From Bacteroidales bacterium (lineage in GTDB: Bacteria; Bacteroidota; Bacteroidia; Bacteroidales; UBA932), in contig JAFUFS010000013.1 of the NCBI GenBank assembly GCA_017469745.1, positions 39,496 to 103,495 on the forward strand: 64,000 bases of DNA, in the 5' to 3' direction. Below, one piece after another: positions 16,700 through 31,041 of the stretch; positions within the stretch are counted from its first letter, which is position 1; the number at the start of each line of letters is the position of its first letter. The notes beneath the pieces are model-generated. The model worked only from the letters and a program-made list of their open reading frames with translations. It did no database searches and was not told where the DNA came from. Position numbers and translations under genes: made by a program.

Positions 16700-17158
16700 A
16701 TGAAAAAAGTTCTCATTACCTTGAGCATGATGCTCCTCTCCTGCATTGCAGGCTTTTCAGTCTCCGCACAGAATGCAGAAACCGACAATCTCTTCACCAC
16801 GCAGGAAACCGCCAAAGCCGAACCCTACGAAGTTTACTGTGAACTGATTGCTTACACCAACGGCATCTTCACCAACAAGGTGACTATAGACATAGATTTC
16901 GGTCAGGCAGCCGCCTTCTGGTCAAGAGACAGGGCCCTGACAGATGAGAACGGCAACAGATTGGTGTTCAATTCCCTGCTGGACGCTGCCAACTACCTTG
17001 GCAAGCGCGGCTGGGTCTTCAAGCAGGCCTACATAATCCAGAGCATGACAGATGGCGATTCAGGCACCCCCTACCATCACTGGATCATGGCCAAGAGAGT
17101 CACTTCAGAAAGTGAAATCACTGAAGGCTTGACTACTCAGGGAATGGTCCGGAAGTAG
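16700..17158 (+). CDS. Small secreted protein of unknown function
   Basis: 152 residues with a clear signal peptide (MKKVLITLSMMLLSC..FSVSAQ). The mature part is acidic and soluble. It contains NGNRLVFNSLLDAANYLGKRGWVF and a closing HHWIMAKR, a pattern seen in short periplasmic proteins of Bacteroidales, but I recognise no named family. The last 22 bases overlap the convergent isomerase gene on the other strand. Monocistronic by position. Confidence 0.65.
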   Translation: MKKVLITLSMMLLSCIAGFSVSAQNAETDNLFTTQETAKAEPYEVYCELIAYTNGIFTNKVTIDIDFGQAAAFWSRDRALTDENGNRLVFNSLLDAANYLGKRGWVFKQAYIIQSMTDGDSGTPYHHWIMAKRVTSESEITEGLTTQGMVRK

Positions 17159-17979
17159 TCGATGCTCTTCTGGATGTCAGGCACTGAATTGTCCCAGTTG
17201 TATTCGTATTCAATGGCGAAATAGCCTTTGAATCCCTGCTCCTCGAGGATTCCGAGCATGGCCGGCACATCAAGCACGCCGGTCCCCCAGATCACATCAT
17301 GAGCCCCACCCTCTGCATCTTCAGGAGCGATGTCCTTGAAATGCAGGGAAATGATCCTGCCGTCCAGTTTTCTCAGGCAGTCCAAATGGTCCAGGCCGCA
17401 CCTCTTCCAGTGGCCCACATCAGCGCATGAGCCAAGGCGGAAAGACCTTCCGGACACGGCAGCAAGCAGGCTGTCGGGAGTCCAATAGGTAGAGGGCTTC
17501 GGATGATTATGCACGGAAACTGCGATACCATATTCATTCGAAAGCTTCTCGACGAGGTCCCAGTCCGCCATCGGAGGCTCCGCGGAAATATATTCAAGTC
17601 CCATGGCCTTTGCGAACTCGAACTCCTTCTCCCATTCCGAAGGGTCCGAGGGGACGAAGACTCCCGATCCGACTATCTTGACGCCTTTCGAAGCGGCCAG
17701 GTCCAGGATCTCCTTGCGGGTCCGGGCATCCATCGAATAGCCGAAAACGGCATCTCCCCACTTGTCTCCGAGACGGTGGCCAGGATAGGCTTCTATGTAC
17801 CCCAGACCAAGCTCTGCGGTCTTGTCCAGAGCCTCCACGAAGGAGAATTTGTGGAAGGTGTAGGACTGGATGGCAAGCTTCCAGTCATTCCGTTCGGAGA
17901 TGCTCTTTTTCGGAGAGCAAGCGGCAACGGCCGCCATGATTACGGCGGCCGCTGCGAAAAGAATTGATTTCCTAGTCAT
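17137..17979 (-). CDS. Sugar phosphate isomerase/epimerase-like lipoprotein (TIM barrel)
   Basis: 280 residues from the ATG at 17979, which lies in the 8-base overlap ATGACTAG with the preceding oxidoreductase gene; this overlap fixes the start. Lipobox AVAAC with Cys21. The fold is the xylose-isomerase-like AP-endonuclease 2 barrel: LGLGYIEAYPG, VSVHNHPK, CADVGHW, SLHFKDI and YFAIEYEYN carry the metal-binding Glu/His/Asp set. Such secreted epimerases occur with Gfo/Idh/MocA oxidoreductases in keto-sugar processing, matching its partner here. The exact substrate is unknown. Confidence 0.82.
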   Translation of the reverse strand: MTRKSILFAAAAVIMAAVAACSPKKSISERNDWKLAIQSYTFHKFSFVEALDKTAELGLGYIEAYPGHRLGDKWGDAVFGYSMDARTRKEILDLAASKGVKIVGSGVFVPSDPSEWEKEFEFAKAMGLEYISAEPPMADWDLVEKLSNEYGIAVSVHNHPKPSTYWTPDSLLAAVSGRSFRLGSCADVGHWKRCGLDHLDCLRKLDGRIISLHFKDIAPEDAEGGAHDVIWGTGVLDVPAMLGILEEQGFKGYFAIEYEYNWDNSVPDIQKSIDYFRTIP

Positions 17980-19498
17980 TGGGCATGTCAGGTAAGGAAT
18001 AACCATTACGATAGGTGTGCCTGATCCATTCCTCGGCCATCATCTTGGCACTGAACTCGGCATAGCGTCGGTCGAAACGAGGATCGCCGTCGATGACTTT
18101 GAAGTCGTCGTAGTTGACGATCTTGATCTTGTCCGAGTCTGAGATGTTGGTGAAACGCATGTTCTCGCCGTCCCACTTGAGCTCACGATGGAGACCGGTA
18201 GGGCCGGAGAGACGGACTGCGAGGACACCCATGTCAACCATCTCGGTGAAAGGACCGGAGACCTGGAAGTTAGAGGAAGTCTCCACGCGGTTCTCAGGAT
18301 TCTCCTTGCAGGCGCGGATCCAATCCTGCTCATGTGCATCGGTGCTCCAGATGTCGCCGTTGCCTCCAGGGACCCTTCTGATGACGGGTGCAGGCTCCTT
18401 GAAGTATTCCATGGAAGATGCAGGAAGAAGCGTAGGCTTGAGGCCATAGCATCCGGCCATGATCTTGCCCTTGGTCCCGACGAAGATGAGACCTCCGTTC
18501 TCGTCACCCATCATGACGCCGTCAGGAAGCTCTTCGGGACGGTCGGGAAGAAGGCCGCCGTCGTACCAGTGGACCTTCAGCTCCGGCATGCGTACATTGC
18601 TCTTCGGAGCCCTTGCGGGGAAGGTGTAGGTGATCTTCTCGGCGTGAGGCGGTGAATAGAGGTTGCTCAGGGTCGAGCTGGCCATGACGCTTGTAGGGTA
18701 CTTTATTCCGAGAGCCATGACGACAGGATCCATGATGTGGCAGGCCATGTCGCCGAGGGCTCCGGTACCGAAATCGTAGAAACCACGCCAGTTCCAGGGA
18801 GTGTAGGCAGGATCGTAAGGCCTCATCTCGGCAGGGCCGATGAAGAGATCCCAGTCGAGGGTCTTGGGGACCTTGACCCCACCGGCCGGCTGCATAAGTC
18901 CCTGAGGCCAGATAGGACGGTCCGTCCAGCAGTGGACCTCATAGACGTCGCCGATGACTCCGGACCAGATCCACTCGGAGAGCTGGCGGCAGTCGTCGAA
19001 GGAATTACCCTGGTTGCCCATCTGGGTTGCAACCCTATATTTCTTGGCCAGCTTGGTAAGGAGCCTGGCCTCATAGACTGAGTGCGTAAGGGGTTTCTGG
19101 ACATAGACATGCTTGCCCAGAGTCATCGCATGGGCAGCGACAACGGCGTGAGTGTGATCAGGAGTGGCCACCAGCACGGCATCGATGTCCTTGCCCATCT
19201 GGTCGAACATGACCCTCCAGTCCTTGAAACGCTTGGCTGAAGGATAATCATTGAAGGTCTTCATGGCATACGTCCAGTCCACGTCGCAGAGGGCGACGAT
19301 GTTCTCGGTAGCCATGTTCTTCAGATTCCTGCGGCCCACGCCTCCGATGCCGACTCCAGCGATGTTGAGCTTGTCACTCGGGGCCACATAGCCGAGAGTC
19401 TTGCCGAGGACGTGGCTCGGCACGATGGTAAAAGCAGCTGCTCCGGCAGCCGCCGTTATACCTGTCTTGATGAAGTCCCTTCTGGATAATTCTTTCAT
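17972..19498 (-). CDS. Gfo/Idh/MocA-family oxidoreductase, Tat-exported
   Basis: 508 residues. The N-terminus has a twin-arginine signal ([15 protein letters not shown]). The NAD(P)-binding Rossmann motif follows ([12 protein letters not shown]), then [17 protein letters not shown] and the conserved KPLTHS block. Members oxidise or reduce sugars or cyclitols with bound NAD(P), and exported forms keep the cofactor tightly bound. First gene of a two-gene operon with the isomerase-like lipoprotein. It is divergent from the phosphoesterase. Likely part of periplasmic keto-sugar or glycoside processing. Confidence 0.88.
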   Translation of the reverse strand: MKELSRRDFIKTGITAAAGAAAFTIVPSHVLGKTLGYVAPSDKLNIAGVGIGGVGRRNLKNMATENIVALCDVDWTYAMKTFNDYPSAKRFKDWRVMFDQMGKDIDAVLVATPDHTHAVVAAHAMTLGKHVYVQKPLTHSVYEARLLTKLAKKYRVATQMGNQGNSFDDCRQLSEWIWSGVIGDVYEVHCWTDRPIWPQGLMQPAGGVKVPKTLDWDLFIGPAEMRPYDPAYTPWNWRGFYDFGTGALGDMACHIMDPVVMALGIKYPTSVMASSTLSNLYSPPHAEKITYTFPARAPKSNVRMPELKVHWYDGGLLPDRPEELPDGVMMGDENGGLIFVGTKGKIMAGCYGLKPTLLPASSMEYFKEPAPVIRRVPGGNGDIWSTDAHEQDWIRACKENPENRVETSSNFQVSGPFTEMVDMGVLAVRLSGPTGLHRELKWDGENMRFTNISDSDKIKIVNYDDFKVIDGDPRFDRRYAEFSAKMMAEEWIRHTYRNGYSLPDMPND

Positions 19499-19615
19499 AT
19501 CGTGTTAAATTATGTTGATTGCCTGAAACTTGAAAAGTCCACAGTTTCAAATATAATAAAAAATGGCTACATTTACATTCATCAAGACTCGAATCTTTCA
19601 ACCACAGACACAATC

Positions 19616-20587
19616 ATGAGCAACAGCATCGACAGAAGAGTATTCATGAAAAGACTGGCAGGAGCCGGCGCCCTCATCGCAACGTCCCAGCTGCCTGCCA
19701 TCGCAGAAGACAAACCGGAAGTATTCCCCCAGCGCGGTGGTTACGAGCGTCTCTCTATGAGCTACGCAACAGTCAAGATAGGCCTGGAGAAACCTTTCTC
19801 CGTCCTCCACATCTCAGACACCCACCTCACCGCCGCCTATCCCCACGAGAACGCCAAGAAGCAGGAACTGAACGCTAAGCGCACGGTCACCTTCGGAGGC
19901 AGGCAGGAAGAGGCCCTGAGGGATGCACTGTCCTGGGCGAAACAGCATGTCGACTACATAGTCCACACCGGAGACATCATCGACTGGCAGAGCGAGGCCA
20001 ATTTCGATCTCGTTAAGAAATATTTCGGAACTTCGATCATAGGTGCCCTGGGCAACCACGAGTTCACCACGGACATGTGGCTGAGCGACCCTAAGGAGGA
20101 AAGGACTGAAGCCTACAAGGACAACACCAGGGAAAAGCTCCAGAGCGTCTATCCCTTCGACATCAGCTTCCAGTCCCAGGTAGTGAACGGAGTCAACTTC
20201 ATAACCATGGACGATGTCTATGGCTACGTGACCGGGGAACAGTTCGCCAAGTTCAGGCAGGAGGCCAGGAAAGGCCTGCCTATCGTGCTTTGCATGCATG
20301 TTCCTTTCTTCACGGAGGTAATATGGAGGGCCCATGTGCGCCTCTGGACGGACAAGGGGCCTATGGACTACAGTGCCCTGCCGGAGCCGACAGGCGACTA
20401 CAAGGTCCAGCTCGAAGATCCCGTGACCAGGGATTTCATAGCCTACCTGAAGAAAGAGCCTCTTCTCAAATGCATCCTGGCCGGCCACGAGCACCTCACG
20501 GTGGAAGACCAGTTCTCCCCTACCTGCCGGGAATACGTCGTAGGAGGCAACTTCCTCTTCCACGGCCAGGAAGTCCTGTTCATCTGA
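19616..20587 (+). CDS. Tat-exported calcineurin-like metallophosphoesterase
   Basis: 323 residues from the ATG at 19616, chosen because a Tat-like leader follows (DRRVFMKRLAGAGALIATS); a longer reading would add 38 unlikely residues. All metallophosphatase motifs are present: HISDTHL, HTGDIIDW, GALGNHE, CMHVPF and AGHEH. The enzyme would cleave phosphoesters in the periplasm with two metal ions; the substrate is unknown. It is followed 14 bases later by a serine hydrolase gene and then an esterase gene, forming a three-gene set of secreted hydrolases. Confidence 0.88.
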   Translation: MSNSIDRRVFMKRLAGAGALIATSQLPAIAEDKPEVFPQRGGYERLSMSYATVKIGLEKPFSVLHISDTHLTAAYPHENAKKQELNAKRTVTFGGRQEEALRDALSWAKQHVDYIVHTGDIIDWQSEANFDLVKKYFGTSIIGALGNHEFTTDMWLSDPKEERTEAYKDNTREKLQSVYPFDISFQSQVVNGVNFITMDDVYGYVTGEQFAKFRQEARKGLPIVLCMHVPFFTEVIWRAHVRLWTDKGPMDYSALPEPTGDYKVQLEDPVTRDFIAYLKKEPLLKCILAGHEHLTVEDQFSPTCREYVVGGNFLFHGQEVLFI

Positions 20588-20601
20588 CACTATCAAACTC
20601 A

Positions 20602-25032
<4,431 letters not shown>

Positions 25033-25057
25033 GGAATATGTTGTTTTTACGAGTAAG

Positions 25058-25095
25058 CAAATATAATAAAATAAGGCATATTCTTATTATCTTTG
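25058..25095. promoter_or_regulatory. Back-to-back -7 boxes between GH3 and the MBL-fold gene
   Basis: Minus-strand TATATTTG (25058-25065) faces the GH3 gene and plus-strand TATCTTTG (25088-25095) faces the gene at 25130. Both fit TAnnTTTG but neither has a clean -33 TTTG, so these could be weak or regulated promoters. Confidence 0.4.
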
Positions 25096-25129
25096 TAAGA
25101 TAGGGACTGCAATAATCATCGAAAACAAT

Positions 25130-26413
25130 ATGGACAGAAGAGATTTCCTCAAGAGTTCGGCCTTGGCAACGGCCGCCCTCATGTTTGACTGGGAGAAGGC
25201 ATTCGCAGCAGGAGCCAGCGCTCCTGAAGTAGGCAAAGCGTGGAAAGGCTGGAAGCCCGGCCATTTCCAGGCCCATTTCATCTACACCGGAGTTGCCGAA
25301 TCGATATTCATGATCTTCCCGGACGGAACGACCATGCTCCTCGACTGCGGCGACCACAATGCCATAGGCCGCGGCAAACTGGCAGTGCCGGTGCTGCCCA
25401 ACCCCGACAAGCATTCCGGAGAATGGATCGCCAGATACATCAAGAGGGTCAATCCGAACGGCAGGAAGGTGGATTACATGATGCTATCGCATTACCACAC
25501 CGACCACGGAGGGAGCAATTCCTTCTATGCCGACAAGGTCACCCGCGCCGGAGGAGACTACATCATGAGCGGCTTCTCCCAGGCGGCTGAATATCTTGAC
25601 TTTTCGAAGGCTTTCGACCGCTGCTGGCCGGACTACAACGATCCCATTCCGCTCGTCGAACGCTCCGCCAACAATGTCGTCCACATGAGGAATTTCTATG
25701 ACTACATGATCCGCCACCGCGGAATGACGGTCGAAAAGTTCAGGGTAGGAGCCACCGACCAGGTCTCCATGCTCCGTTCTCCCGGGAAGTATCCGGAATT
25801 CTCAATCAGGAACATCTGCGGCAACGGAAGGATAGCCGCCCAGGACGGTCGGATAATAGACCTCTACGCGGACAGGAAGAAGGACAATCCTGGGTATTTC
25901 AACGAGAACGGAATGAGCATAGGAATGATAATCTCCTACGGACCGTTCAAGTTCTACACGGCCGGAGACTTCTCCGACTCCTGGAAACTCCCTGACGGAA
26001 GTACTTTCCAAATCGAGGACGCCATCGCTGAAGTCTGTCCCAAGGTCAGCGTAGCAAAGATCAACCACCACGGCCACTATTCCATGCCCGAAAAGCTTCT
26101 CGGCGCCCTTCAGGCAAAGGTCTACGTCAGCTGCGTCTGGGACCAGCTGCACAATGTGGCGCCGGTCATGGAAAGGATAGCCGACCGTTCCATCTACCCC
26201 GGAGACAGGATCGTCTGCCCCGGAGTATTCCCCAAGGAAAGAAGGGAAGAGGATGCCGGAAAGGCATGGCTTGACGTGATCAACACCTCCTCGTTCGACG
26301 GAGGCCATGTCGTACTCGACGTGCCGAAGGGCGGCAAGGACTATTCCATCACCTACCTGACCGCAGCCGACGAGTCGATGAAGGTACTTAGTGTCATGAA
26401 CTTCAAATCATAA
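25130..26413 (+). CDS. Exported metallo-beta-lactamase-fold hydrolase
   Basis: 427 residues. A Tat-like leader (MDRRDFLKSSALATAALMF) is followed by a metallo-beta-lactamase domain with metal ligands HYHTDHGG (H121, H123, D125, H126), TAGDFSD and KINHHGH. The fold resembles the ComEC/Rec2 hydrolase domain. It could hydrolyse a phosphodiester or lactone bond in the periplasm; the substrate is unknown. It is followed six bases later by a HAD phosphatase lipoprotein gene, so the two may act in sequence on a phosphorylated compound, which is inference. Confidence 0.83.
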   Translation: MDRRDFLKSSALATAALMFDWEKAFAAGASAPEVGKAWKGWKPGHFQAHFIYTGVAESIFMIFPDGTTMLLDCGDHNAIGRGKLAVPVLPNPDKHSGEWIARYIKRVNPNGRKVDYMMLSHYHTDHGGSNSFYADKVTRAGGDYIMSGFSQAAEYLDFSKAFDRCWPDYNDPIPLVERSANNVVHMRNFYDYMIRHRGMTVEKFRVGATDQVSMLRSPGKYPEFSIRNICGNGRIAAQDGRIIDLYADRKKDNPGYFNENGMSIGMIISYGPFKFYTAGDFSDSWKLPDGSTFQIEDAIAEVCPKVSVAKINHHGHYSMPEKLLGALQAKVYVSCVWDQLHNVAPVMERIADRSIYPGDRIVCPGVFPKERREEDAGKAWLDVINTSSFDGGHVVLDVPKGGKDYSITYLTAADESMKVLSVMNFKS

Positions 26414-26419
26414 ATCAGC

Positions 26420-27625
26420 ATGAGAAAGACACTGGCCCTCCTGATGGGCCTCCTGATGATCGTCTCCTGCTCGAAGAAGGCCCCGCTTCAGCGCGGGCAG
26501 TGGGACGAAAAAGTCTATAGCACCCTCAACGAATTGATCCTCACTTACGGCAGCAAGGGCAAAGCTTATGATCCATCGAAGAAGGCCTACGCGGTCTTCG
26601 ACTACGATAACACCACCATCATGAATGACGTGGAGCTGTCCATGATGACCTACCTCTTTGACAACCTGAAATTCAAGGTTGACCCGGAAAAGGTGTTCGA
26701 AGCCCTTACATGCGTTGTTCCAGACCTCGACAAACCTCTGAAGTTCGAGGGCAAGGAAGCCTTCACATCCAGGGACATTGCCGAAGACCTGGCTTCAGAC
26801 TACAAGTTCCTGTGCGCCAAAGGCTTCCAGAACGGAAGCTTCCGCAGCACCGACGAGTTCAAGGACTTCAGGGCCAAGATGTTCGCCTACTACAACAGTC
26901 TCTCGAACACCTTCGACTACGCTGTCGCCCTGCTCATGGTCACTTCCATGCTCGACGGGATGACTGCAGAAGACGTGGACGCCCTGACCAGGGAGTCCTT
27001 CACCTACGCCATGGCCGAGGACAAGATGTACGCCGAGATCTGGGAGAGCCCCGAAATGGGCAAGGCCGGCAAGGTCAAGGTCCACGTCACAAGGGGCATG
27101 ACCCTCACTCCGGAGATGATCGATCTCTACAAGACGCTAGAAGCCAACGGGATAGACGTCTACATCTGCTCGGCCTCACACGAATTCGTGGTGGAAGCCA
27201 TGGCCTGCGATCCTGCGATTCCGCTCGGGATGGACAAGGACAGGGTGTTCGGAATCAGGGTCCTCCCCTCTTCCGAAGGCGGATGGGCCACTGAATATGT
27301 TCCCGGCTACAAGCAGACCTACCAGAGAGGCAAGGTCGAAGCCATCCGTGAATATATCGCCCCGCTTTACGGCGGCCAGGATCCCGTCCTGGTGGCAGGA
27401 GACAGCAGCGGCGACTACAACATGCTGACCGAACTTCCCGGCCTCAAGGTCGGACTCATAGTCAATTGCATGAGAGGTGGTAAGATCAACGACCTGATGA
27501 CCGAGGCGGTTGCAGACGAAAGCAAGGGACTGTCCGGCAGGACCAGCCCCTTGTACGTAGTTCAGGGCCGCAATGCAGCCCTGAAATCATTCATCCCCTC
27601 CTGGGATTCGGTACCAGTTATTTAA
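26420..27625 (+). CDS. HAD-superfamily phosphatase lipoprotein
   Basis: 401 residues. Lipobox MIVSC gives Cys17. HAD motif I is VFDYDNTT (D61, D63), motif II/III regions include ICSASHE, and motif IV is AGDSSGDYNM. This is the phosphoserine-phosphatase-like IB group. Exported versions occur in Bacteroidetes; the substrate is unknown. It lies in tandem with the MBL-fold gene and is convergent with the LysM-M23 peptidase gene, overlapping its end by 8 bases. Confidence 0.87.
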   Translation: MRKTLALLMGLLMIVSCSKKAPLQRGQWDEKVYSTLNELILTYGSKGKAYDPSKKAYAVFDYDNTTIMNDVELSMMTYLFDNLKFKVDPEKVFEALTCVVPDLDKPLKFEGKEAFTSRDIAEDLASDYKFLCAKGFQNGSFRSTDEFKDFRAKMFAYYNSLSNTFDYAVALLMVTSMLDGMTAEDVDALTRESFTYAMAEDKMYAEIWESPEMGKAGKVKVHVTRGMTLTPEMIDLYKTLEANGIDVYICSASHEFVVEAMACDPAIPLGMDKDRVFGIRVLPSSEGGWATEYVPGYKQTYQRGKVEAIREYIAPLYGGQDPVLVAGDSSGDYNMLTELPGLKVGLIVNCMRGGKINDLMTEAVADESKGLSGRTSPLYVVQGRNAALKSFIPSWDSVPVI

Positions 27626-28679
27626 CCCTCAGCTTCTTTCCGAGCTGCAGAATCGTCCTTTCTGAAATTCCGTTGAGCTGGCAGAGCTTACGGACTGTCG
27701 TGTGGTACTTGCGGGCAAGGGCACCAAGGGTGTCTCCCTGCCTGATCGTGTGGTACTGGGCGGCGGCAGCGGCCTTTCTCTCGGCCTCAGCCTTCTTCGC
27801 AGCCTCTTCCTTTTCCTGGGTGTCGCCCTCTATGATGTCGATTTCTTCCTGCTCGTCCTCGGGGACATAATTGCTGGAAGCGTCGAGATATTTCTTCTTG
27901 AGGACGAAAAGCCTGTGCCTCAAGACACCCGAATGGAAGTCGATCAGCCACTCTGGATCGAACGCATAGCCCTTGTAACGGGTCTCGAAATGGAGATGGG
28001 GGCCAGTTGAACGGCCTGTGGAGCCTCCAAGTCCAATGATCGACCCGGCGTCCACCCACTGATCCTCTGAAACGATGATCTTCGAAAGATGGCCGTAGAA
28101 AGTCTCAAGTCCGTTTTCATGCCTGAGGACTACGAGATTGCCATAGCCCCTGAACCATTTTGCCAGCCGGACCTTCCCGGAAAAGGCTGCATAAACAGGA
28201 GTTCCGGTCTGGAGCGGAAGGTCGACTCCCTGGTGGCGGCGCCTGTGGCGGTAGCCGAACTTTGAATAGACATCCGTCTGGTTGGGGCAGCGGTAACCGC
28301 TGAGGGAATCCACGATCCAGAGTCCAATCTCGCTGGGAAGGCTGTCAAGGGAAAGCCTGTAGGGATCCGGAGCCTCATGGGTCCAGTTTTCTGTGAAAAC
28401 CTGGTTGTTGGCTGAGTAGCTCGGATCCTTATAATACTTCCAAGTGTAATCATCAAGAAGGAGGATCTTGATGTAGGGATCCGCAGTGTCGATTGTGTCC
28501 ATGGCTGCCGCAGTCGAGGAATCCATCGACTGAACGGGCTGGAATGCAGGCCTGGGGACTATCAGCTCGGCCTGTTTCTTCGATCTTATGGTCGTGTCCT
28601 GCGCAGAAGCAGGAAGAAAGTTCATTATCGAGACAAGGGCCATGACAATGGTGCTTGCCGACATTATTCTCATATTCAT
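27618..28679 (-). CDS. M23 metallopeptidase with C-terminal LysM domain
   Basis: 353 residues from ATG 28679; a TTG nine bases earlier is less likely. It has a signal peptide (SIMNFLPASAQ). The M23 domain has YRHRRRHQGVDLPLQTGTPV (first His and Asp zinc ligands) and TGPHLHFE (last His). A charged Ala/Glu/Lys coiled segment follows, then a LysM domain (YHTIRQGDTLGALARKYHTT). It cleaves peptidoglycan cross-links or activates amidases at the cell wall, with LysM for glycan binding. Last gene of the ruvX-def-pmm operon. Confidence 0.92.
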   Translation of the reverse strand: MNMRIMSASTIVMALVSIMNFLPASAQDTTIRSKKQAELIVPRPAFQPVQSMDSSTAAAMDTIDTADPYIKILLLDDYTWKYYKDPSYSANNQVFTENWTHEAPDPYRLSLDSLPSEIGLWIVDSLSGYRCPNQTDVYSKFGYRHRRRHQGVDLPLQTGTPVYAAFSGKVRLAKWFRGYGNLVVLRHENGLETFYGHLSKIIVSEDQWVDAGSIIGLGGSTGRSTGPHLHFETRYKGYAFDPEWLIDFHSGVLRHRLFVLKKKYLDASSNYVPEDEQEEIDIIEGDTQEKEEAAKKAEAERKAAAAAQYHTIRQGDTLGALARKYHTTVRKLCQLNGISERTILQLGKKLRVK

Positions 28680-28690
28680 CAAGTACAATC

Positions 28691-30049
28691 TTAAAATTTA
28701 GCGTTGAAATTGTCGATCAGCAGTTTCTTCGTCATGCCGACCTTCTCCTCCAGAAGGGCCTCTGAGGAAGCCTCGCAGATGAAACGGAGATAGGGCTCCG
28801 TGTTCGAAGGACGGATGTTGAACCACCAATCCACGAACTCGACCCTGTAGCCGTCGAAATCCATCTGGGCGGTAGGAGTCTCGACTGAGGTAAAATAGTC
28901 ACGGACAGCGTCCATGGCACCCTTCTTGTCCTCGATCCTGAAGTTGATTTCGCCGGAATTCTGGTAGCGTGCGATCTTTCCGATGAGCTGAGCGAGGGTG
29001 ACTCCCTTTGCCTTCATGGAAGCTACAACCCTAAGGATCAGCATCGAAGCCAGAAGTCCGCTGTCGGAGTAGAAGAAATCCCTGAAATAGTAGTGTCCTG
29101 CAAGTTCTCCGCCCCAGACGCCATCCAGTTCGCGGAGCTTCTTGGCAGCAAAGGCGCGGCCGACCTTCCAGGTCTCCATGGTGCATCCCATGGGGGCAAG
29201 ATATTCACCGACAGCCTTGGAGCTGCGGATGTCCTGGAGAACGGTGCCTTTCAGTCCCCTCTCCTCAACATAATAATGGCCGAGGACGGCAATCATCAGG
29301 TCAGGAGAAATGAAATTGCCCTCATTGTCCACGAACATGACCCTGTCGGCGTCGCCGTCATAGATGACACCCACGTCGGCACCAACCTCCTTCACGAGGT
29401 TCTGCAGGGGCTCCACATTCTTAAGGATCAGCGGGTTGGGCTCATGGTTGGGGAATGTCCCGTCCATCTCCTCGAAGATGTAGGAAGGGGAATCTCCGAA
29501 TATCTCCCTGGCGTAGAGACCGGCCATTCCGTTCGAGATGTCGATGGCGATCTTAAGGTTGGAATAATCTCCCTTGAACTTCAGAAGGAAATCAAGATAG
29601 TCCTTGTGGATGTCCTTGAGGATTATCTTTCCCTTCTTCTCAGCCACGGGGGTCGGACGGCCCTCGAGGATCCACTCCTGGATCTGGCCCAGACCGGTGT
29701 CCAGGCCCACGGGAAGGGCGTTCTCCCTGGAGACCTTCATCCCATTGTACTCCTTCGGATTGTGGGAGGCCGTGATCTGCACGGAGGCCTTGAATCCGTA
29801 GTTGGCGGTACCGAAATAGACCATCGGAGTAGTACTGAGCCCGATGTCGTAGACGTCGGCACCTGCATCAGTGATGCCCCTCACAAGGTAGTCGTGCACC
29901 TCAGGAGAAGAAGTCCTGCAGTCCCTTCCGACCAGAACCTTATCAGTACCAAGCAGTTCGGGGATGAAATAACCGACCTTGTAGGCCGTTTCCTTGTCGA
30001 AGTCAACGTTGTAGACTCCACGTATGTCGTAGGCGTGAAATGCTCCCAT
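28691..30049 (-). CDS. manB: Phosphomannomutase/phosphoglucomutase
   Basis: 452 residues. It has the alpha-D-phosphohexomutase motifs: phosphoserine loop TASHNPKEYNGMK, metal loop YDGDADRVMF, sugar loop GGELAGHYYF and phosphate-binding RPSNTEPYLR. The enzyme interconverts mannose-6-P and mannose-1-P, or the glucose forms, feeding nucleotide-sugar and envelope glycan synthesis. The length matches the family. It follows def by one base on the minus strand. The choice of mannose over glucose is by closest pattern only. Confidence 0.9.
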   Translation of the reverse strand: MGAFHAYDIRGVYNVDFDKETAYKVGYFIPELLGTDKVLVGRDCRTSSPEVHDYLVRGITDAGADVYDIGLSTTPMVYFGTANYGFKASVQITASHNPKEYNGMKVSRENALPVGLDTGLGQIQEWILEGRPTPVAEKKGKIILKDIHKDYLDFLLKFKGDYSNLKIAIDISNGMAGLYAREIFGDSPSYIFEEMDGTFPNHEPNPLILKNVEPLQNLVKEVGADVGVIYDGDADRVMFVDNEGNFISPDLMIAVLGHYYVEERGLKGTVLQDIRSSKAVGEYLAPMGCTMETWKVGRAFAAKKLRELDGVWGGELAGHYYFRDFFYSDSGLLASMLILRVVASMKAKGVTLAQLIGKIARYQNSGEINFRIEDKKGAMDAVRDYFTSVETPTAQMDFDGYRVEFVDWWFNIRPSNTEPYLRFICEASSEALLEEKVGMTKKLLIDNFNAKF

Positions 30050-30050
30050 C

Positions 30051-30605
30051 TTATTTGATTTTAGTAGTGTACCTTGCAGAAACCTTGCCTTTGGCTATCC
30101 CCATCAGCTTCTTGGAGATGATCTTCTTGCGGATAGGGGCCACATGGTCGACGAAGAGATCGCCGTCCAGGTGGGACATCTCATGCTGGATCATGCGGCA
30201 GGCGAACTTGTCGAACTTCTCCGTCACCTTCTCCAGTTTCTCGTTGTAGTATTCCACGGTCATGCTTTCCGGCCTGACCACGTCGCAGTAGATTCCGGGG
30301 ACGCTGAGGCAGCCTTCGGAATATTCAGTCTTCTTCTCGCTCTCCTCCAGGATCACCGGATTGATCATGACGCGGGTGAATCCTTCGAGGTAGGGATAGA
30401 CGTCGGCCATGTCCCTGCCGTCGACGATCAGCACGCGGACGCTCTCCCCTATCTGCGGGGCAGCAAGGCCGCAGCCTTCCGCCTTGGCCAGGGTGTCCTT
30501 CATGTCAGTGATCAGATTGTCAAGATATTCCTTGTCGTTAAGGTCAGCCGGAGCGGCGACCTGCCTCAGGACTTCGGAACCATATAAATAAATCGGTCTT
30601 ATCAT
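30051..30605 (-). CDS. def: Peptide deformylase
   Basis: 184 residues. The three motifs are GCGLAAPQIG, EGCLSVPG and QHEMSHLDGDLF. The enzyme removes the formyl group from nascent protein N-termini using an iron or zinc ion held by the Cys of motif 2 and two His of motif 3. Motif 3 reads HEMSH where HExDH is usual; HExxH is intact, so activity is expected. Six bases downstream of ruvX in the operon. Confidence 0.95.
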   Translation of the reverse strand: MIRPIYLYGSEVLRQVAAPADLNDKEYLDNLITDMKDTLAKAEGCGLAAPQIGESVRVLIVDGRDMADVYPYLEGFTRVMINPVILEESEKKTEYSEGCLSVPGIYCDVVRPESMTVEYYNEKLEKVTEKFDKFACRMIQHEMSHLDGDLFVDHVAPIRKKIISKKLMGIAKGKVSARYTTKIK

Positions 30606-30611
30606 AACTTG

Positions 30612-31034
30612 CTATCGTCCGTTGTTTTTCTTGTCAAGGTAGCTCTGGAGGATGATGGCAGCGCTGATCCGGTCCACGGAATTCTTGTCGCGCCTGTCCT
30701 TGGCCTTCATGCCGCCGTCAATCATCGCCCTGTGGGCCAGCACCGAGGTAAATCTCTCGTCCTCGAGAGTCACCGGAATGCCCGGGAGCTGCTTTGCGAG
30801 ATTCTTCAGGAATATATCTACGTCAGCTGCAGCCTCCGAGGGCTTGTTGTCCATGTTCATAGGATAACCCACAACGATTCTTGTCACAGTCTCCTTTGCA
30901 GCATAATTTTTGATATAATCTATTATCTTTGCAGCAGGAACAGTGTCAAGGGCGGAGGCAAAGATACCGAGCGGATCACTGACCGCAACTCCGACGCGCT
31001 TGCGTCCGTAATCTATGCCTAATATCCTGTCCAT
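30612..31034 (-). CDS. ruvX: Putative pre-16S rRNA nuclease / Holliday junction resolvase YqgF
   Basis: 140 residues, normal for YqgF/RuvX. It has an RNase H-like fold with ILGIDYGRKRVGVAVSD (first catalytic Asp), VVGYPMNMD, LEDERFTS and a final DRISAAIILQSYL with the last Asp. E. coli YqgF trims the 5' end of 16S rRNA. First gene of the operon ruvX-def-manB-M23, under a consensus promoter. Confidence 0.93.
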   Translation of the reverse strand: MDRILGIDYGRKRVGVAVSDPLGIFASALDTVPAAKIIDYIKNYAAKETVTRIVVGYPMNMDNKPSEAAADVDIFLKNLAKQLPGIPVTLEDERFTSVLAHRAMIDGGMKAKDRRDKNSVDRISAAIILQSYLDKKNNGR

Positions 31035-31041
31035 GAACTTG

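Noticed and set aside
30051-30605. Loss of activity in peptide deformylase because motif 3 reads HEMSH rather than HExDH.
   Set aside because: Both metal histidines and the glutamate are present; the altered position is not a metal ligand.
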